DNA of 64,000 bases from Candidatus Poribacteria bacterium (GTDB taxonomy: Bacteria; Poribacteria; WGA-4E; UBA9662): contig PAQF01000003.1 in assembly GCA_002709695.1 (NCBI GenBank), positions 26,607 through 90,606 of the forward strand, read 5' to 3'. A program made the translations under genes and the position numbers. Below are positions 1 through 11,400 of this stretch, piece after piece; positions within the stretch are counted from its first letter, which is position 1, and every line of letters starts with the position of its first letter. The notes below the pieces were generated by a model, which had not been told where the DNA came from, made no database searches, and saw only the letters and a program-made list of their open reading frames with translations.

Positions 1-1313
1 CATTGACACCAAAACCACCACATTTCACTCCAAAAGCTAAACGGGTAGTGTACCTCCATATGACAGGATCTCCGCCTAATCTTGATATGTTTGATTATAA
101 ACCTGAGTTGATCAAACATGATGGGCAGGATTGTCCAGACGCCTTTCTGGAAGGCAAACGATTTGCTTTCACTAGTGGAGTACCAAAACTTATGGGTACT
201 CGACGTGAATTTGCGCGATATGGGAAACACGGCATCTGGTTATCTGATGCTGTTCCCTATTTCCGGCGCATTGCCGACGAAATGTGTGTAATTAATTCGA
301 TGCATACTGATCAATTCAATCATGCACCTGCCGAATTGCTGGTTTATACTGGATCGCCACGGTCAGGCCGACCTTCAATGGGATCTTGGATCACATACGG
401 TCTGGGAAGTGAAAATGAAAATCTACCTGGTTTTGTTGTTTTAATATCCAACGGAGTTCAGCCCAATGGAGGTAGAAGTTCCTACGGTAATGGTTTTCTA
501 TCATCTGTATATCAAGGGGTTCAGTGCCGATCGAAGGGAGATCCTATTCTGTATACATCTGATCCTAAAGGTATGGACCGGAAAATGCGTCGTCAGAGCC
601 TTAATACTTTGCAACGCTTGAACGAATTGCAAGCCTATGAAATGGGTCACCCAGAAACGCTGACACGAATAGCCCAATATGAACTTGCCTTCCGTATGCA
701 AATGTCTGTACCAGAAGTCATGGATATTAGCCAAGAACCGGAACGAGTTCTTGAATCGTATGGAGCTCAGCTTGGAGAAACGAGTCTAGCCAACAACTGT
801 TTGTTAGCTCGTCGATTGATTGAATCTGGCGTGCGGTTCGTCCAGTTATTCGATTGGGGATGGGATTTCCATGGAACCAATCCCAATGAAGATATCAGAG
901 ATGGATTGACCAGAAAATGTGCCACCATGGACAAACCAGTGGCTGCATTGGTTAATGATTTAAAAGATCGTGGTCTGTTGGACGAAACGTTGATCATTTG
1001 GGGGGGAGAATTTGGTCGAACACCTTTCCGCGAAGGTAGAACTGCCAAAAGTCAAATCTTGGGGAGGGATCATTTCCCGGACTGCTACACTATGTGGATG
1101 GCTGGAGGTGGCGTTAAAAAAGGGTTCGCCTACGGAACCACTGACGAACTTGGGTTTTCAATTGTAGAGAATCCTGTCCATATTCATGATCTCCAAGCTA
1201 CCATTATGTATCTGTTGGGATTAGATCACCAAAAGCTAACCTACCGCTTCCAGGGACGCGATTACCGCTTGACAGATGTGCATGGCCATGTAGTACACGA
1301 TGTTATTGGCTAA
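1..1313 (+). CDS. DUF1501 family protein, 5'-truncated by window edge
   Basis: The frame is open to the window's left edge, and the visible part (about 436 residues) starts inside the conserved N-terminal region, so the true start lies upstream. It carries the alkaline-phosphatase/sulfatase-like hallmarks of DUF1501 proteins: an early LHMTGSPPNLDMFDYKPE segment, GGEFGRTP near residue 333 and GRDHFP near residue 355, and the typical C-terminus with TDVHGHVVHDVIG. Members are common in Planctomycetes and Poribacteria, are usually exported through a Tat signal (not visible here) and often sit beside DUF1549/DUF1553 proteins. The biochemical role is not established. Downstream lies a PhyH-family gene after about 280 nt. 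Family call is confident; function is not. Confidence 0.88.
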   Translation, partial: LTPKPPHFTPKAKRVVYLHMTGSPPNLDMFDYKPELIKHDGQDCPDAFLEGKRFAFTSGVPKLMGTRREFARYGKHGIWLSDAVPYFRRIADEMCVINSMHTDQFNHAPAELLVYTGSPRSGRPSMGSWITYGLGSENENLPGFVVLISNGVQPNGGRSSYGNGFLSSVYQGVQCRSKGDPILYTSDPKGMDRKMRRQSLNTLQRLNELQAYEMGHPETLTRIAQYELAFRMQMSVPEVMDISQEPERVLESYGAQLGETSLANNCLLARRLIESGVRFVQLFDWGWDFHGTNPNEDIRDGLTRKCATMDKPVAALVNDLKDRGLLDETLIIWGGEFGRTPFREGRTAKSQILGRDHFPDCYTMWMAGGGVKKGFAYGTTDELGFSIVENPVHIHDLQATIMYLLGLDHQKLTYRFQGRDYRLTDVHGHVVHDVIG

Positions 1314-1591
1314 ATAATAACTTTACCTAACGTTAAATATTAACAATAGTACCCTTCAGAAAAAACGACTCGTCAAGGTAAACTTATCCGGCATATAGAA
1401 ATACTTAACCTGTTTCGGCAGAATTAAATAGTGTACGAAGCTTTGTCTTTTACTTTCTTACATATTAGTCTTTATGCTAGCTAGTAGAAAGTTTCGTCAT
1501 ACTTTCTTGATTCATGCTCATCTAGGGTTACATCAAATAAATTTTTAAACCCAAACTATAGGGATTGATATAAAACAATGAGTAAAAATAA

Positions 1592-2269
1592 ATGAAATTA
1601 ACAAAAAAGCAGATTAATATTTTCCAAACAGATGGGTTTTTGGTTATTCGTAATCTTTTACCCATGAACCAAGTGGATGAAATCAATGTAGGCTACCAAA
1701 AAGCTATTAACGGCCAAATTGATGCCCATGATTGGAAAAAGCGGATTAATAGTGTACCAATTGCCCAACTGGGAGATCCTTCAGCAGTATTGGGTTGGCG
1801 GAAGTTTCCCTATTTCCAGAAAATTTTGTCCATCGCCAAACAACTGAATGGTAACGACCTTGAAGTTGCATATGACCAGTTGATTTACAAGCCGCCATAT
1901 AGCCCAATTGAAGTCTTATGGCATCAGGATGCAGGGTATGGTCCCTGGCCTAATGAGGCAATTGAGCGTGGTATAACCTGTTGGTTGGCTTTGGTAGATG
2001 TAACTCCAGAACAAGGAAGCATGCAATTTATCCCAAGTAGTCATCAGCAGGGAATCTACCATCACCATAATGCGCAAGATCGTAATCCAATTGGAGGTGC
2101 ATTGGAAGTAAGGCTGGAAGACCAAGTGGCTATACCAGTATCCTATCATGCAGGAGATTGTAGTTTTCACCACGCCTGCACACTACACTACACTGGCCCA
2201 AATCAGACTAACAAGGAACGCAGAAGTTTCTCAACCCACTTTTGGCCGACTGCAACTATTCAACGATGA
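1592..2269 (+). CDS. Phytanoyl-CoA dioxygenase (PhyH) family protein
   Basis: A 225-residue Fe(II)/2-oxoglutarate dioxygenase of the PhyH family. The metal triad is visible: the H-x-D motif is WHQD with H111 and D113, and the distal His lies in CTLHYTGPN (about H199). It is followed by KERRSFSTHF, which supplies the Arg expected to bind the 2-oxoglutarate carboxylate. PhyH enzymes hydroxylate diverse small molecules, so the substrate cannot be told. The protein is shorter than many relatives (260-300 residues) but keeps the whole jelly-roll core. There is no signal peptide, so it is probably cytoplasmic. The gene stands alone: 278 nt from the DUF1501 gene, with a weak upstream ribosome site. 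Such genes are strongly expanded in Poribacteria. Confidence 0.9.
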   Translation: MKLTKKQINIFQTDGFLVIRNLLPMNQVDEINVGYQKAINGQIDAHDWKKRINSVPIAQLGDPSAVLGWRKFPYFQKILSIAKQLNGNDLEVAYDQLIYKPPYSPIEVLWHQDAGYGPWPNEAIERGITCWLALVDVTPEQGSMQFIPSSHQQGIYHHHNAQDRNPIGGALEVRLEDQVAIPVSYHAGDCSFHHACTLHYTGPNQTNKERRSFSTHFWPTATIQR

Positions 2270-2731
2270 TAGTATACCAATGTGCCAGTGACCTCCAGAA
2301 AAGGCCTATTTAAATCCAAATTTATTATTAAAACCAAAACCGCTCAACCATAGTAGACAATTCAGCAATCCACCATCAAAAAATCACATAAAAAACACAA
2401 CACCTGACAATTGCTCCGAGTATCCTACTTAATCCTTCAATTTTCCCATGGTGTTCGCCTAATAACATCTAGAATAATCTTTAAATCCAATTGATTAATG
2501 TCCAGGCCCCAACTTCTGTAGTTATGTGGCAACATCCAAAACACTTAACGATATTGGTGTCACTAGAGTAATACTAGACTATTCGTTGCGTGTAAGGTAA
2601 GAAGGAAAAGAACTTAGTGTAAAATTTGCTTGTTTGAAATTATTTTTGCCAAGCTGTATACTGCTTAAGAAACCAAATATTAAGGATTAAAATTACTTTA
2701 GTCCACTCAATTAGCTTAGTAAGGATAATAA
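2270..2731. other. Intergenic stretch, mostly without recognisable content
   Basis: 462 bp between the PhyH gene and the secreted-protein gene. It is AT-rich, with no supported ORF, tRNA or terminator. The only structure seen is a likely promoter at its right end (2634-2662). Confidence 0.6.
2634..2662 (+). promoter_or_regulatory. Sigma70-type promoter for the secreted protein gene
   Basis: TTGAAA (2634-2639), a 17-bp spacer, then TATACT (2657-2662). It lies 70 nt upstream of the TTG start at 2732. Confidence 0.55.
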
Positions 2732-3457
2732 TTGAATAATAGAAATAGGCTCTGGCTTGCTTGTATTTCATTGTCTGTTTTTGTTTCCTTGAATACTTTT
2801 GTGCAAGGAACGTATTATCCAGATGAAATTGGAAACACATGGCAATTCCAAAGTGCCAACAAAGTACACAAGAAAAAGATTGAAATTTCCGAGTCAGATA
2901 CTAATTTTGGCACCACAGGTGTAAAAATCTTAATCGATAAAACAGACGATAACACAACTCAATTTTTCATCAGATCAACGCCAAAAGATGTTGTCATACA
3001 TCGTGCTGTCTTTGACAAAATCGCACTAGTTGGGAGGGTCATCTTTGATTACAAACCTCCTCAGACATTTATCCCAAACCCTCTTGAACTAGAAGCCCAA
3101 TGGGTGGTCAAAAGTAAAACAAAAGTCAAAATTCTATTTTTAGAAATAGTAATTGAAGCAATTTATAATCAAAAAGTTGTTGCCATCGAAGATGTTATCA
3201 CACCAGCGGGTAAATTTCGGGATTGTCTAAAAATTATGCAACATACAATATTAGAAGCCATTGATTCCGAATCAGAAGGGACCTTATGGTTAGCCCCCAA
3301 TATTGGCCCAATTAAAATGATTAGTAAACCTGTTGGAGCTAAAGATGAACCAAAAATATACTATTTGGTCGAGTACAACATCAAAGAGGAGGAGGATAGA
3401 ATTAGTGTACATCGAAATAATAAGCTCACGACCCTGTGGGCTAACACAAAAAAATAA
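2732..3457 (+). CDS. Secreted protein of unknown function
   Basis: 241 residues beginning at TTG, chosen because AAGGA (2721-2725) lies 6 nt upstream. Residues 1-26 form a signal peptide (basic start, hydrophobic core ending ...FVQG), so the product is exported. The mature part is beta-rich. It holds a TPAGKFRDCLKI segment followed by EGTLWLAPNIGPIKM, a pattern I associate with periplasmic DUF3108-like or lipoprotein-carrier-like proteins in this group; that resemblance is only suggestive. The next gene, ThuA-like, starts 3 nt after the stop, so the two are probably co-transcribed. No catalytic motif is evident. Confidence 0.72.
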   Translation: MNNRNRLWLACISLSVFVSLNTFVQGTYYPDEIGNTWQFQSANKVHKKKIEISESDTNFGTTGVKILIDKTDDNTTQFFIRSTPKDVVIHRAVFDKIALVGRVIFDYKPPQTFIPNPLELEAQWVVKSKTKVKILFLEIVIEAIYNQKVVAIEDVITPAGKFRDCLKIMQHTILEAIDSESEGTLWLAPNIGPIKMISKPVGAKDEPKIYYLVEYNIKEEEDRISVHRNNKLTTLWANTKK

Positions 3458-3460
3458 TTT

Positions 3461-4129
3461 ATGAGAAGACAAATGATGAACGATATCGATATTACAGTAG
3501 CAGTGGTTACAGGAAAACATACATTCGACGTTTTGGGATTTCAGCAGATGTTTAATAGTATGTCCAATATAGAGTTTTACTTACAGGATCTTGAGAATTT
3601 TGTCGCCGACGTAGGAAGATACAATGACAAATATGATGTGGTTCTCTTCTACAACTTCCATCAACAAACACCTGTCGCTGATGAGCGAGACGGAACTACA
3701 ATCTTAAATTCTATAAATAGGCTGGCTGAAAACGGACAAGGAATCTTTGTGTTACATCATGCCATATTAGCATTTCCCCATTGGGAAATATGGAGCCAAA
3801 TTGTAGGGATTGCTAACCGAAGGTTCGGATATCATGACAATCAAAATATTCAAACAGATCCCATGAATGAAAGTCATCCAATAACATCTGGCCTGAAGTC
3901 ATGGCAAATGGTAGACGAAACCTATACGATGAATGAAGTAAGGGATGATAGTCAACCACTTTTGGTGATAAATCATACAAACAGCATGAACAAAGTTGGG
4001 TGGACACGGCACTATGGAAACAGCCGTGTATTTTGTTATCAATCTGGACATGATAATCAATCATTTTCCAATCCAAACTTCCGTACAGTAGTGTTTAGAG
4101 GACTTCAGTGGTTGGCAAATCGCATTTAA
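3461..4129 (+). CDS. ThuA-like domain protein
   Basis: 222-residue stand-alone ThuA-like (PF06283) protein with a class I glutamine-amidotransferase-like flavodoxin fold. Markers are YDVVLFYNFHQQTP, the GIFVLHHAILAFP segment, ESHPITSGL and the C-terminal RVFCYQSGHDNQSF. Family members are linked to trehalose or other sugar metabolism, but the reaction is not settled, and the Cys nucleophile of true amidotransferases is absent. A second, diverged copy lies at 17470-18099. ATG at 3461, 3473 and 3476 are in frame and all have weak ribosome sites, so the first few residues are uncertain. Probably co-transcribed with the secreted protein upstream. Confidence 0.82.
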   Translation: MRRQMMNDIDITVAVVTGKHTFDVLGFQQMFNSMSNIEFYLQDLENFVADVGRYNDKYDVVLFYNFHQQTPVADERDGTTILNSINRLAENGQGIFVLHHAILAFPHWEIWSQIVGIANRRFGYHDNQNIQTDPMNESHPITSGLKSWQMVDETYTMNEVRDDSQPLLVINHTNSMNKVGWTRHYGNSRVFCYQSGHDNQSFSNPNFRTVVFRGLQWLANRI

Positions 4130-4176
4130 TTTCACTAAAATAATTTGAATTGACGGCCAAAATTATACAGAATTTA

Positions 4177-4205
4177 TTGACATTAACAAAAAAATATCAT
4201 AGAAT
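4177..4205 (+). promoter_or_regulatory. Strong sigma70-type promoter for rpoBC
   Basis: TTGACA (4177-4182), exactly 17 bp, then TAGAAT (4200-4205), about 70 nt ahead of the rpoB start. It implies rpoBC has its own promoter rather than relying on an rplJL operon. Confidence 0.7.
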
Positions 4206-4276
4206 AACCCGTTTCGTTAGTATCCAAACTATTATTTGAAAAAGATCTGTAAAAATCTAGTTTAAAAGGTGAGATC

Positions 4277-7200
4277 ATGTCGGCGAGCAAAGACAAAATG
4301 GAAGCAAGCATGGGAGTAGGCAAGGAATTAAAAGAAGATCTTATAGATAGTAAGGGAACAACGATTGCTAAAAAAGGAGACTTTTTAACTGAAGCCGATC
4401 TAAAGAAGTATGAGGAGCAACTTCGTCCCACTAATGGTCAGCTTCGCAAGCGCAAGCGCACATCGTTTGCAAAAATTGGAAATATTGAAGAATCGCTTCC
4501 AGATCTTGTGGAAATCCAGAGGAAGTCTTATGACAATTTTTTGCAACGAAATGTAGCACCAGAAGACAGACAGAATGCTGGTCTACAAGCAATGTTTGAG
4601 GACATTTTTCCAATTGACGATTTTAATGGCATTGCAACTCTCGATTTCATTGATTATTCGCTAGGTGCACCCAAATACGATATTGATGAATGCCAATACA
4701 GAGGTTTCAGCTATTCTGTTCCTTTGAAAGCCCGGTTAGCCTTGACAATCAGAGAAGATCAGAACAATGGCGAGGAGAAAACCGTAATTGATATTAAGGA
4801 GTCAGAGGTTTACATGGGGGACATACCGCTGATGACTGAAAATGGCACATTCGTTATTAACGGCGCTGAACGTGTAATTGTAAGCCAATTACATAGATCA
4901 CCTGGTTCCAGCTTTGGGAACGTGCCTCATCCAAGCGGTCATAAGTTACTGAGTGCCAAGATTATCCCCTACCGTGGTGCATGGATTGAATTTGAATATG
5001 ATATCAAAGATTTTATTTACGTACGCTTAGATAGACGTAAAAAGATGTTTGTGACAATTCTGCTACGTGCAATTGGTTGGGAAACTGATGAAGAAATTCT
5101 GAAACTCTTCGCTAAAACAGAAACGGTTTCAACAAGAGATGATATCGAAGGCCGGATTATCGCTAGTCCAATTGTTGATACTAGCACTGGCGAGATACTA
5201 GCTGAACCGAACACTGAAATTGAAAGTGAAATCCTAGAAGGGTTTCGCGAATTGGGCGTCGAAAAGATTGAAGTCTTGGATGTTACAGACGCAGCAGATA
5301 TATCCTTTTTGAGAAATACACTTGCAAAAGACACCGAGAAGGCAGAAGAATCAGGAGGGTATAACCAATTTTCTGATAAACCAAGAATCAAGGAAAAAGC
5401 TTTAATTGAAATTTTTCGGAAATTGCGTCCGGGAGACCCTCCAACTCTCGAAAGTGCCAAGAATCTTTTTGAGAAGATGTATTTCGATCCTGTTCGCTTT
5501 GACTTGGCAGACGTTGGTCGCCATAAACTCAATGGCAAGCTGGGCGACATTAGTGGATATAAAGGGGAATCCGAGGAAACTCCAACAGAACGTATTTTAC
5601 GAAATGAAGATATTATTGCCACGCTCAAATATATGTTGAAAATACAGAGCAAAGCGAACGTTGGTGATATTGATTATACTCAGGATGACATCGATCATCT
5701 TGGCAACCGCCGTGTTCGTGCCGTTGGTGAGTTGATGATGAACCAAGTACGTGTTGGACTATTGCGGGTAGCACGAGCAACCCGCGAGAAAATGACGATT
5801 TCTCATGAATTGGAAGATATGACACCAGTAGACGTTATAAATCCGAAACCGATGTCAGCAGCGATTAAGGATTTCTTTGGATCAAGTCAACTTTCTCAAT
5901 TCATGCAACAAATTAACCCTCTTGACGCACTTACTCACAAACGTCGGTTGAGTGCTCTTGGGCCTGGTGGGTTGCACCGGGAACGTGCGACCTTCGAAGT
6001 TCGTGATGTTCATCGAACTCATTATGGCCGTGTCTGTCCAATTGAAACCCCTGAAGGACCTTCTGTGGGACTAATTGTATCCCTTGGGACCTATGCTCGC
6101 GTTAATGAATACGGGTTTTTGGAAACCCCCTATCGTGTAGTTGAAAAAGGTAGGATTACAGATCAGACGGATTATCTAACAGCTGATAATGAAGAACGAT
6201 ACATTATCGCACAAGCAAACACCGAAACGGACGATAAAGGCAACTTGATAGGCGATGAAAAAGACGGTCGTGTGATGGTTCGATCAGGTGAGGAGTTTGT
6301 GCGAAGAACCCCTAAGGAAGTTGACTATATTGATGTGTCACCAAAACAGATTGTTGGGGTTTCTGCTGCACTGATTCCGTTTCTTGAACATGACGACGCC
6401 AATCGAGCACTTATGGGAAGTAATATGCAACGCCAAGCAGTTCCACTGATCACCCCACGATCACCATTCGTTGGTACTGGTATGGAACACAAAGCTGCCA
6501 GAGATTCTGGGGCAGTAGTTTTAGCCAAGCAAGATGGTATTGTCGAACGGGTGTCTGCTTCTGAAATTATTGTACGGACAGAATTTTCAGACTTTGTCGA
6601 CGATGGAGAACAATCTTTTTCGGAAATGGGTTATGATACTTATAAATTACAAAATTTTAAGCGTACTAATAATGCCACCTGTTATCATCAACGACCATGT
6701 GTTGAAGTTGGAGAAGCCATCAAACAGGGAGAGATTATTGCCGACGGAGCTTCAACTGAGTTAGGTGAATTGGCTCTTGGGAATAATTTGCTTGTGGCAT
6801 TTATGCCTTGGGAGGGATACAATTTCGAGGATGCTATTCTGCTGAGTGAGTCCTTGGTGCAAGATGACACATTTACATCAATCCATATCGATGAGTTTGA
6901 GGTCGAAGCTCGTGACACCAAAATGGGAAATGAAGAGATCACAAACGATATCCCAAACTTGTCAGAGGAAGCATTAAGCCAACTTGATGACGAAGGAATT
7001 ATTCGAGTTGGGTCAATCGTTGAACCTGGGACTATTCTAGTTGGTAAGGTGACGCCGAAAGCCGAAAGTGACCTTGGTCCTGAAGAAAAATTACTGCGGG
7101 CAATATTTGGGGAAAAAGTCGGGGAATATCGAGATGCTTCCACCTATGCAAAGCCTGGTGTACAGGGGGTGATAATCGATGTAAAAGTTTTCTCCAGAAA

Positions 7201-8347
7201 AGAGAAAGACAAAGATCGCCAGACCCAGCTCCGCGAGGACGCGAAAGTCAAAGAAATTGAACAGGAATGTGATAAAAAATGTGATTTCATTAGGCAACGC
7301 AGGAATGAAGAAATTCAAAACAAGTTGATTGACCAGGTTTTAATTGAGCCAATTCATGATGGGATCGATTTTATAGCACAGGCTGGTCACATAATTACCC
7401 CAGAGCTACTCAAGACCATTCAGGACAAAAAAATAACACTCAATTTTGTTGTAGTAGAGGATCAAGAAGCTGCCTCAAATTGTCAACAGATCCAAGAACT
7501 AGCGAATCTTAGAATAGCTGCGCACACTCATGACAAAGACGATCAGATTCAGAAATTACGCAGAGGGGATGAATTGAAACCAGGCGTAATAAAGCTAGTG
7601 AAAGTCTATATCGCCAATCGTCGAAAAATATCTGTTGGCGACAAAATGGCCGGTCGACATGGAAATAAAGGCGTTGTCGCCAAAATCTTACCTAAGGAAG
7701 ATATGCCTTACCTAGAGGATGGAACACCGATTGATATAGTGCTCAATCCACTTGGAGTTCCGTCGCGTATGAACGTCGGTCAGGTTTTGGAAACACATCT
7801 CGGATGGGCTGCGAATCAACTGGGACTTCACGTCGAAACACCAGTTTTCGATGGAGCAACAGAGGAAGAAATCGCTGAAAAACTTGAGGAAGCGGGATTA
7901 CCCAATTCTGGAAAGACAAAACTATACGATGGTCGAACCGGCATTGCATTTCATCAAAATGTAACTGTTGGATACGCGTACATGATGAAACTCAACCATC
8001 TGGTTGATGACAAAATTCACGCGCGAAGCACTGGCCCATACTCATTAATCACCCAACAGCCTCTCGGTGGTAAAGCCCAACAAGGAGGGCAACGCCTAGG
8101 TGAAATGGAAGTTTGGGCACTAGAGGCTTACGGTGCAGCCTACACTTTGCAAGAACTTTTGACAATTAAGTCGGATGACGTGAATGGTCGCAGCAAAATT
8201 TACGAAACTGTTGTCAAAGGCGAAAATGCTCCTCAGCCAGGCACACCTGAATCCTTCAATGTTTTGATCAAAGAATTACAAAGTTTATGCCTAGATGTTA
8301 ACTTGGAAAAGCAGGAACTACTGGAGGACTTCAAAGCCTTGCATTAA
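4277..8347 (+). CDS. rpoB: DNA-directed RNA polymerase subunit beta
   Basis: 1356-residue beta subunit, full length. Typical segments are present, among them [18 protein letters not shown] (rifampicin-region fork loop), EGYNFEDAI, and the C-terminal [13 protein letters not shown] and [24 protein letters not shown] blocks. It starts at ATG with AAGGTGAG 5-12 nt upstream. Before the usual RpoB start (around residue 60, [10 protein letters not shown]) there is an extra charged segment with [13 protein letters not shown] at residues 30-42. This resembles the [16 protein letters not shown] element of the internal beta insertion (about residues 310-325) and a segment in the RpoC insertion. The gene is not preceded by rplJ/rplL, which usually lie directly upstream; its neighbour is a ThuA-like gene. 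rpoC follows after 119 nt. Confidence 0.98.
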   Translation: MSASKDKMEASMGVGKELKEDLIDSKGTTIAKKGDFLTEADLKKYEEQLRPTNGQLRKRKRTSFAKIGNIEESLPDLVEIQRKSYDNFLQRNVAPEDRQNAGLQAMFEDIFPIDDFNGIATLDFIDYSLGAPKYDIDECQYRGFSYSVPLKARLALTIREDQNNGEEKTVIDIKESEVYMGDIPLMTENGTFVINGAERVIVSQLHRSPGSSFGNVPHPSGHKLLSAKIIPYRGAWIEFEYDIKDFIYVRLDRRKKMFVTILLRAIGWETDEEILKLFAKTETVSTRDDIEGRIIASPIVDTSTGEILAEPNTEIESEILEGFRELGVEKIEVLDVTDAADISFLRNTLAKDTEKAEESGGYNQFSDKPRIKEKALIEIFRKLRPGDPPTLESAKNLFEKMYFDPVRFDLADVGRHKLNGKLGDISGYKGESEETPTERILRNEDIIATLKYMLKIQSKANVGDIDYTQDDIDHLGNRRVRAVGELMMNQVRVGLLRVARATREKMTISHELEDMTPVDVINPKPMSAAIKDFFGSSQLSQFMQQINPLDALTHKRRLSALGPGGLHRERATFEVRDVHRTHYGRVCPIETPEGPSVGLIVSLGTYARVNEYGFLETPYRVVEKGRITDQTDYLTADNEERYIIAQANTETDDKGNLIGDEKDGRVMVRSGEEFVRRTPKEVDYIDVSPKQIVGVSAALIPFLEHDDANRALMGSNMQRQAVPLITPRSPFVGTGMEHKAARDSGAVVLAKQDGIVERVSASEIIVRTEFSDFVDDGEQSFSEMGYDTYKLQNFKRTNNATCYHQRPCVEVGEAIKQGEIIADGASTELGELALGNNLLVAFMPWEGYNFEDAILLSESLVQDDTFTSIHIDEFEVEARDTKMGNEEITNDIPNLSEEALSQLDDEGIIRVGSIVEPGTILVGKVTPKAESDLGPEEKLLRAIFGEKVGEYRDASTYAKPGVQGVIIDVKVFSRKEKDKDRQTQLREDAKVKEIEQECDKKCDFIRQRRNEEIQNKLIDQVLIEPIHDGIDFIAQAGHIITPELLKTIQDKKITLNFVVVEDQEAASNCQQIQELANLRIAAHTHDKDDQIQKLRRGDELKPGVIKLVKVYIANRRKISVGDKMAGRHGNKGVVAKILPKEDMPYLEDGTPIDIVLNPLGVPSRMNVGQVLETHLGWAANQLGLHVETPVFDGATEEEIAEKLEEAGLPNSGKTKLYDGRTGIAFHQNVTVGYAYMMKLNHLVDDKIHARSTGPYSLITQQPLGGKAQQGGQRLGEMEVWALEAYGAAYTLQELLTIKSDDVNGRSKIYETVVKGENAPQPGTPESFNVLIKELQSLCLDVNLEKQELLEDFKALH

Positions 8348-8466
8348 ATTTCTTCACACAAGATTAAAGCAGGTATGTTCTGAAATCTAAGTGGTTTTAC
8401 AGTTGGATTGTTGAGCCTACCATCCAAATCCAGTTTTATTAACTATATTAATTAGGGGACATTATC

Positions 8467-11400
8467 TTGAATAAGAACTTGAATAGGAACCTCAACGATT
8501 TTGATTCGATTTCTATAAAAATAGCGGCACCGGACCAGATCCGAGGATGGGCAAAAGCGTCCCTTTCTAAGCCTTCCTCCTCTATTAATCCTACAAACTT
8601 TGGCGAAGTAAAGAAACCTGAAACAATTAACTATAGAACGTTTAAACCCGAACGGGATGGTTTGTTTTGTGAAGCTATTTTTGGCCCGGTTAAGAATTGG
8701 GAATGTCAATGTGGTAAATACAAGCGTATTAAACACAAGGACCAAATTTGCGATCGATGCGGCGTTGAGGTCACAGAATCAAAAGTACGGCGCGAAAGGA
8801 TGGGATATATCGAGCTGGCAGCACCAGTATCACACGTATGGTTTTTCAAAGGACTTCCATCTCGAATTGGTTTGTTTCTAGATCTCTCCCTTCGCGTCCT
8901 AGAACGGATAATTTATTACGAATCGTATATTGTTCTGGAGGTTGATGGCAATCTAGCGCTTTCTACAACCGAAGAAGAGTCCGCTTCGAAGAAAAAAAGT
9001 GGTGTTGAGTACCTAAAAGTTGGTCAGGTGTTATCTGAAGCAGAACACTCCCTATGGAAATCGGAGTACCCTACTGAATTTCGTGCAGGTATGGGTGCAG
9101 ATTCTATAAAAGAGTTACTTGAAAGGATTGACCTTGAGGAAGAGGAACAATATCTTCGGCAAGAACTTGCTACTTCCTCCAGTAAACAGAAGAAGAAAAA
9201 ATTGGTCAAACGACTTCAGCTTGTTACTGGATTTAAGAAATCTGGTAATAGACCAGAATGGATGATCTTAGAAGTTATCCCTGTTATCCCACCGGATCTC
9301 CGTCCTCTTGTGGCTTTGGATGGTGGTCGGTTTGCTACAAGCGATTTAAATGATCTGTATCGCCGTGTTATCAATAGAAATAATCGTCTTAAGCGATTGA
9401 TGGAACTTCACGCCCCTGAGGTTATCATTCGGAATGAAAAACGGATGTTACAGGAAGCGGTAGACGCTTTGATTGACAATGGCCGGCATGGGCGAGTTGT
9501 GCGTGGACCTGGAACGCGACCACTAAAATCACTTTCTGATATGTTGAAAGGAAAAGTTGGGCGCTTCCGTCAAAATCTCCTAGGTAAGCGTGTAGATTAT
9601 TCCGGGCGAAGTGTCATTGTCGTTGGTCCTGAATTACAGTTACATCAATGCGGAATTCCGAAAGAAATGGCTGTTGAACTATTCAAGCCGTTCATCATCC
9701 GAAAGCTTCAGGAACACAATTATGCCCAAACAATCAAAAAAGCAAAGAACATGACAGAACACATGTCTCCGAAAGTATGGGAGGTTCTGGAGGAAGTTAT
9801 TGAAGATCACCCTGTTCTGCTAAACCGAGCACCAACACTTCACCGACTGGGAATACAAGCGTTTGAACCACAGCTCGTTGAAGGACGCGCAATTCGAATT
9901 CACCCTCTTGTTTGTAAGGCTTTTAACGCAGACTTTGATGGAGATCAAATGGCTGTACACCTTCCACTTAGCGTGGAGGCACAAATTGAAGCTAAACTCC
10001 TGATGATGGCTTCCCGCAACGTATTAAAGCCTGCTCATGGTCGTCCCATTGCTGTACCTGACCTCGATATTGTTTTAGGATGTAGTTTCCTAACGAAAGC
10101 CGTTCCTACTTCAACTAATGGCCATCCGATACGAAGTTTTAGAGATCAGGACGAAGCGATTTTTGCCCATGATCAGGGAGACCTCGAACTCCACGAACCC
10201 GTAAATCTATATTTTAACGAAGAAGAGACATTGTCTGAAGAAGCAGAAGACACAGCCATTCTAACCACGGTTGGTCGTATCAAATTCAATCAAGTGGTTC
10301 CAAATGAGTTATTTTTTGAAGATGCTGAAACCGGTCGAAATGTACCATTCACTAACCAGGAAATGCATGCCAGTGAATTATCTGATCTCGTCTCTCGTTG
10401 CTTTTACGAGCTTGGTAATCGCAGAACGGTTGGGTTCCTACATGAACTTAAAGAGCTGGGCTTCCATTATGCGACCATATCTGGGATTTCAATTGGCATT
10501 CAGGATTTGGTTGTACCTAAGCAAAAGAAAGACATGTTGGATGACGCTTGGGGAGATGTATCTCGGATTGAGTCAGATTTCCAGAAGGGTCTAATGAGCG
10601 GTGGTGAACGTTACAATAGGGTAGTTGATATCTGGCGCGGTTTAATTAGCCGTATGGAAGACGCGCTTTTCGAAGAATTAGAAAAAGACGGTGAAATTGA
10701 GGGATTCAATCCGGTTCATATTATGGCTAATTCCGGAGCACGGAGTAAGAGAGAACCTATTCGTCAAATCAGTGGGCTACGTGGCTTAATGGCTAAGCCC
10801 TCTGGGGAGATTATAGAACATCCAATTGAATCCTGTTTCCGTGAAGGCTTGTCCGTTTTAGAATACTTTATTTCTACTCATGGTGCAAGAAAAGGGTTGG
10901 CTGATACCGCTATCAAAACCGCCAGTAGTGGATATTTAACGAGGAAGCTAGTTGATGTAGCACAGGATATCATGATTACTGTATATGACTGTGAAACCCT
11001 TAACGGTGTTGTCAAGAATAGTGGAGAGGATGACAACCAAGAATTATCAGATCGTGTTATAGGTCGATATCCTGCTTCAGAAGTAATAGATCCTGATACA
11101 GGAGAAACTCTCGTTAGCAGAGAACAAATTATTAGTCACGCGGAATCAGAGCTAATTCGTCAAGCTGCTGTTGCCGAAATAAAAGTGCGTTCCCCACTAA
11201 CATGCGATGCTAGAGGAGTTGGAATCTGCGTAAAATGCTACGGAGCAGATCTTTCGAACGGTCAACCAGTTGATATAGGAGAAGCTGTTGGAATCATAGC
11301 TGCTCAATCAATTGGTGAGCCAGGAACACAGTTAACAATGCGTACCTTCCACACTGGGGGTACGGTAAGCGGGGAAGTCGAATCGAGAATTCTTGCCAAC

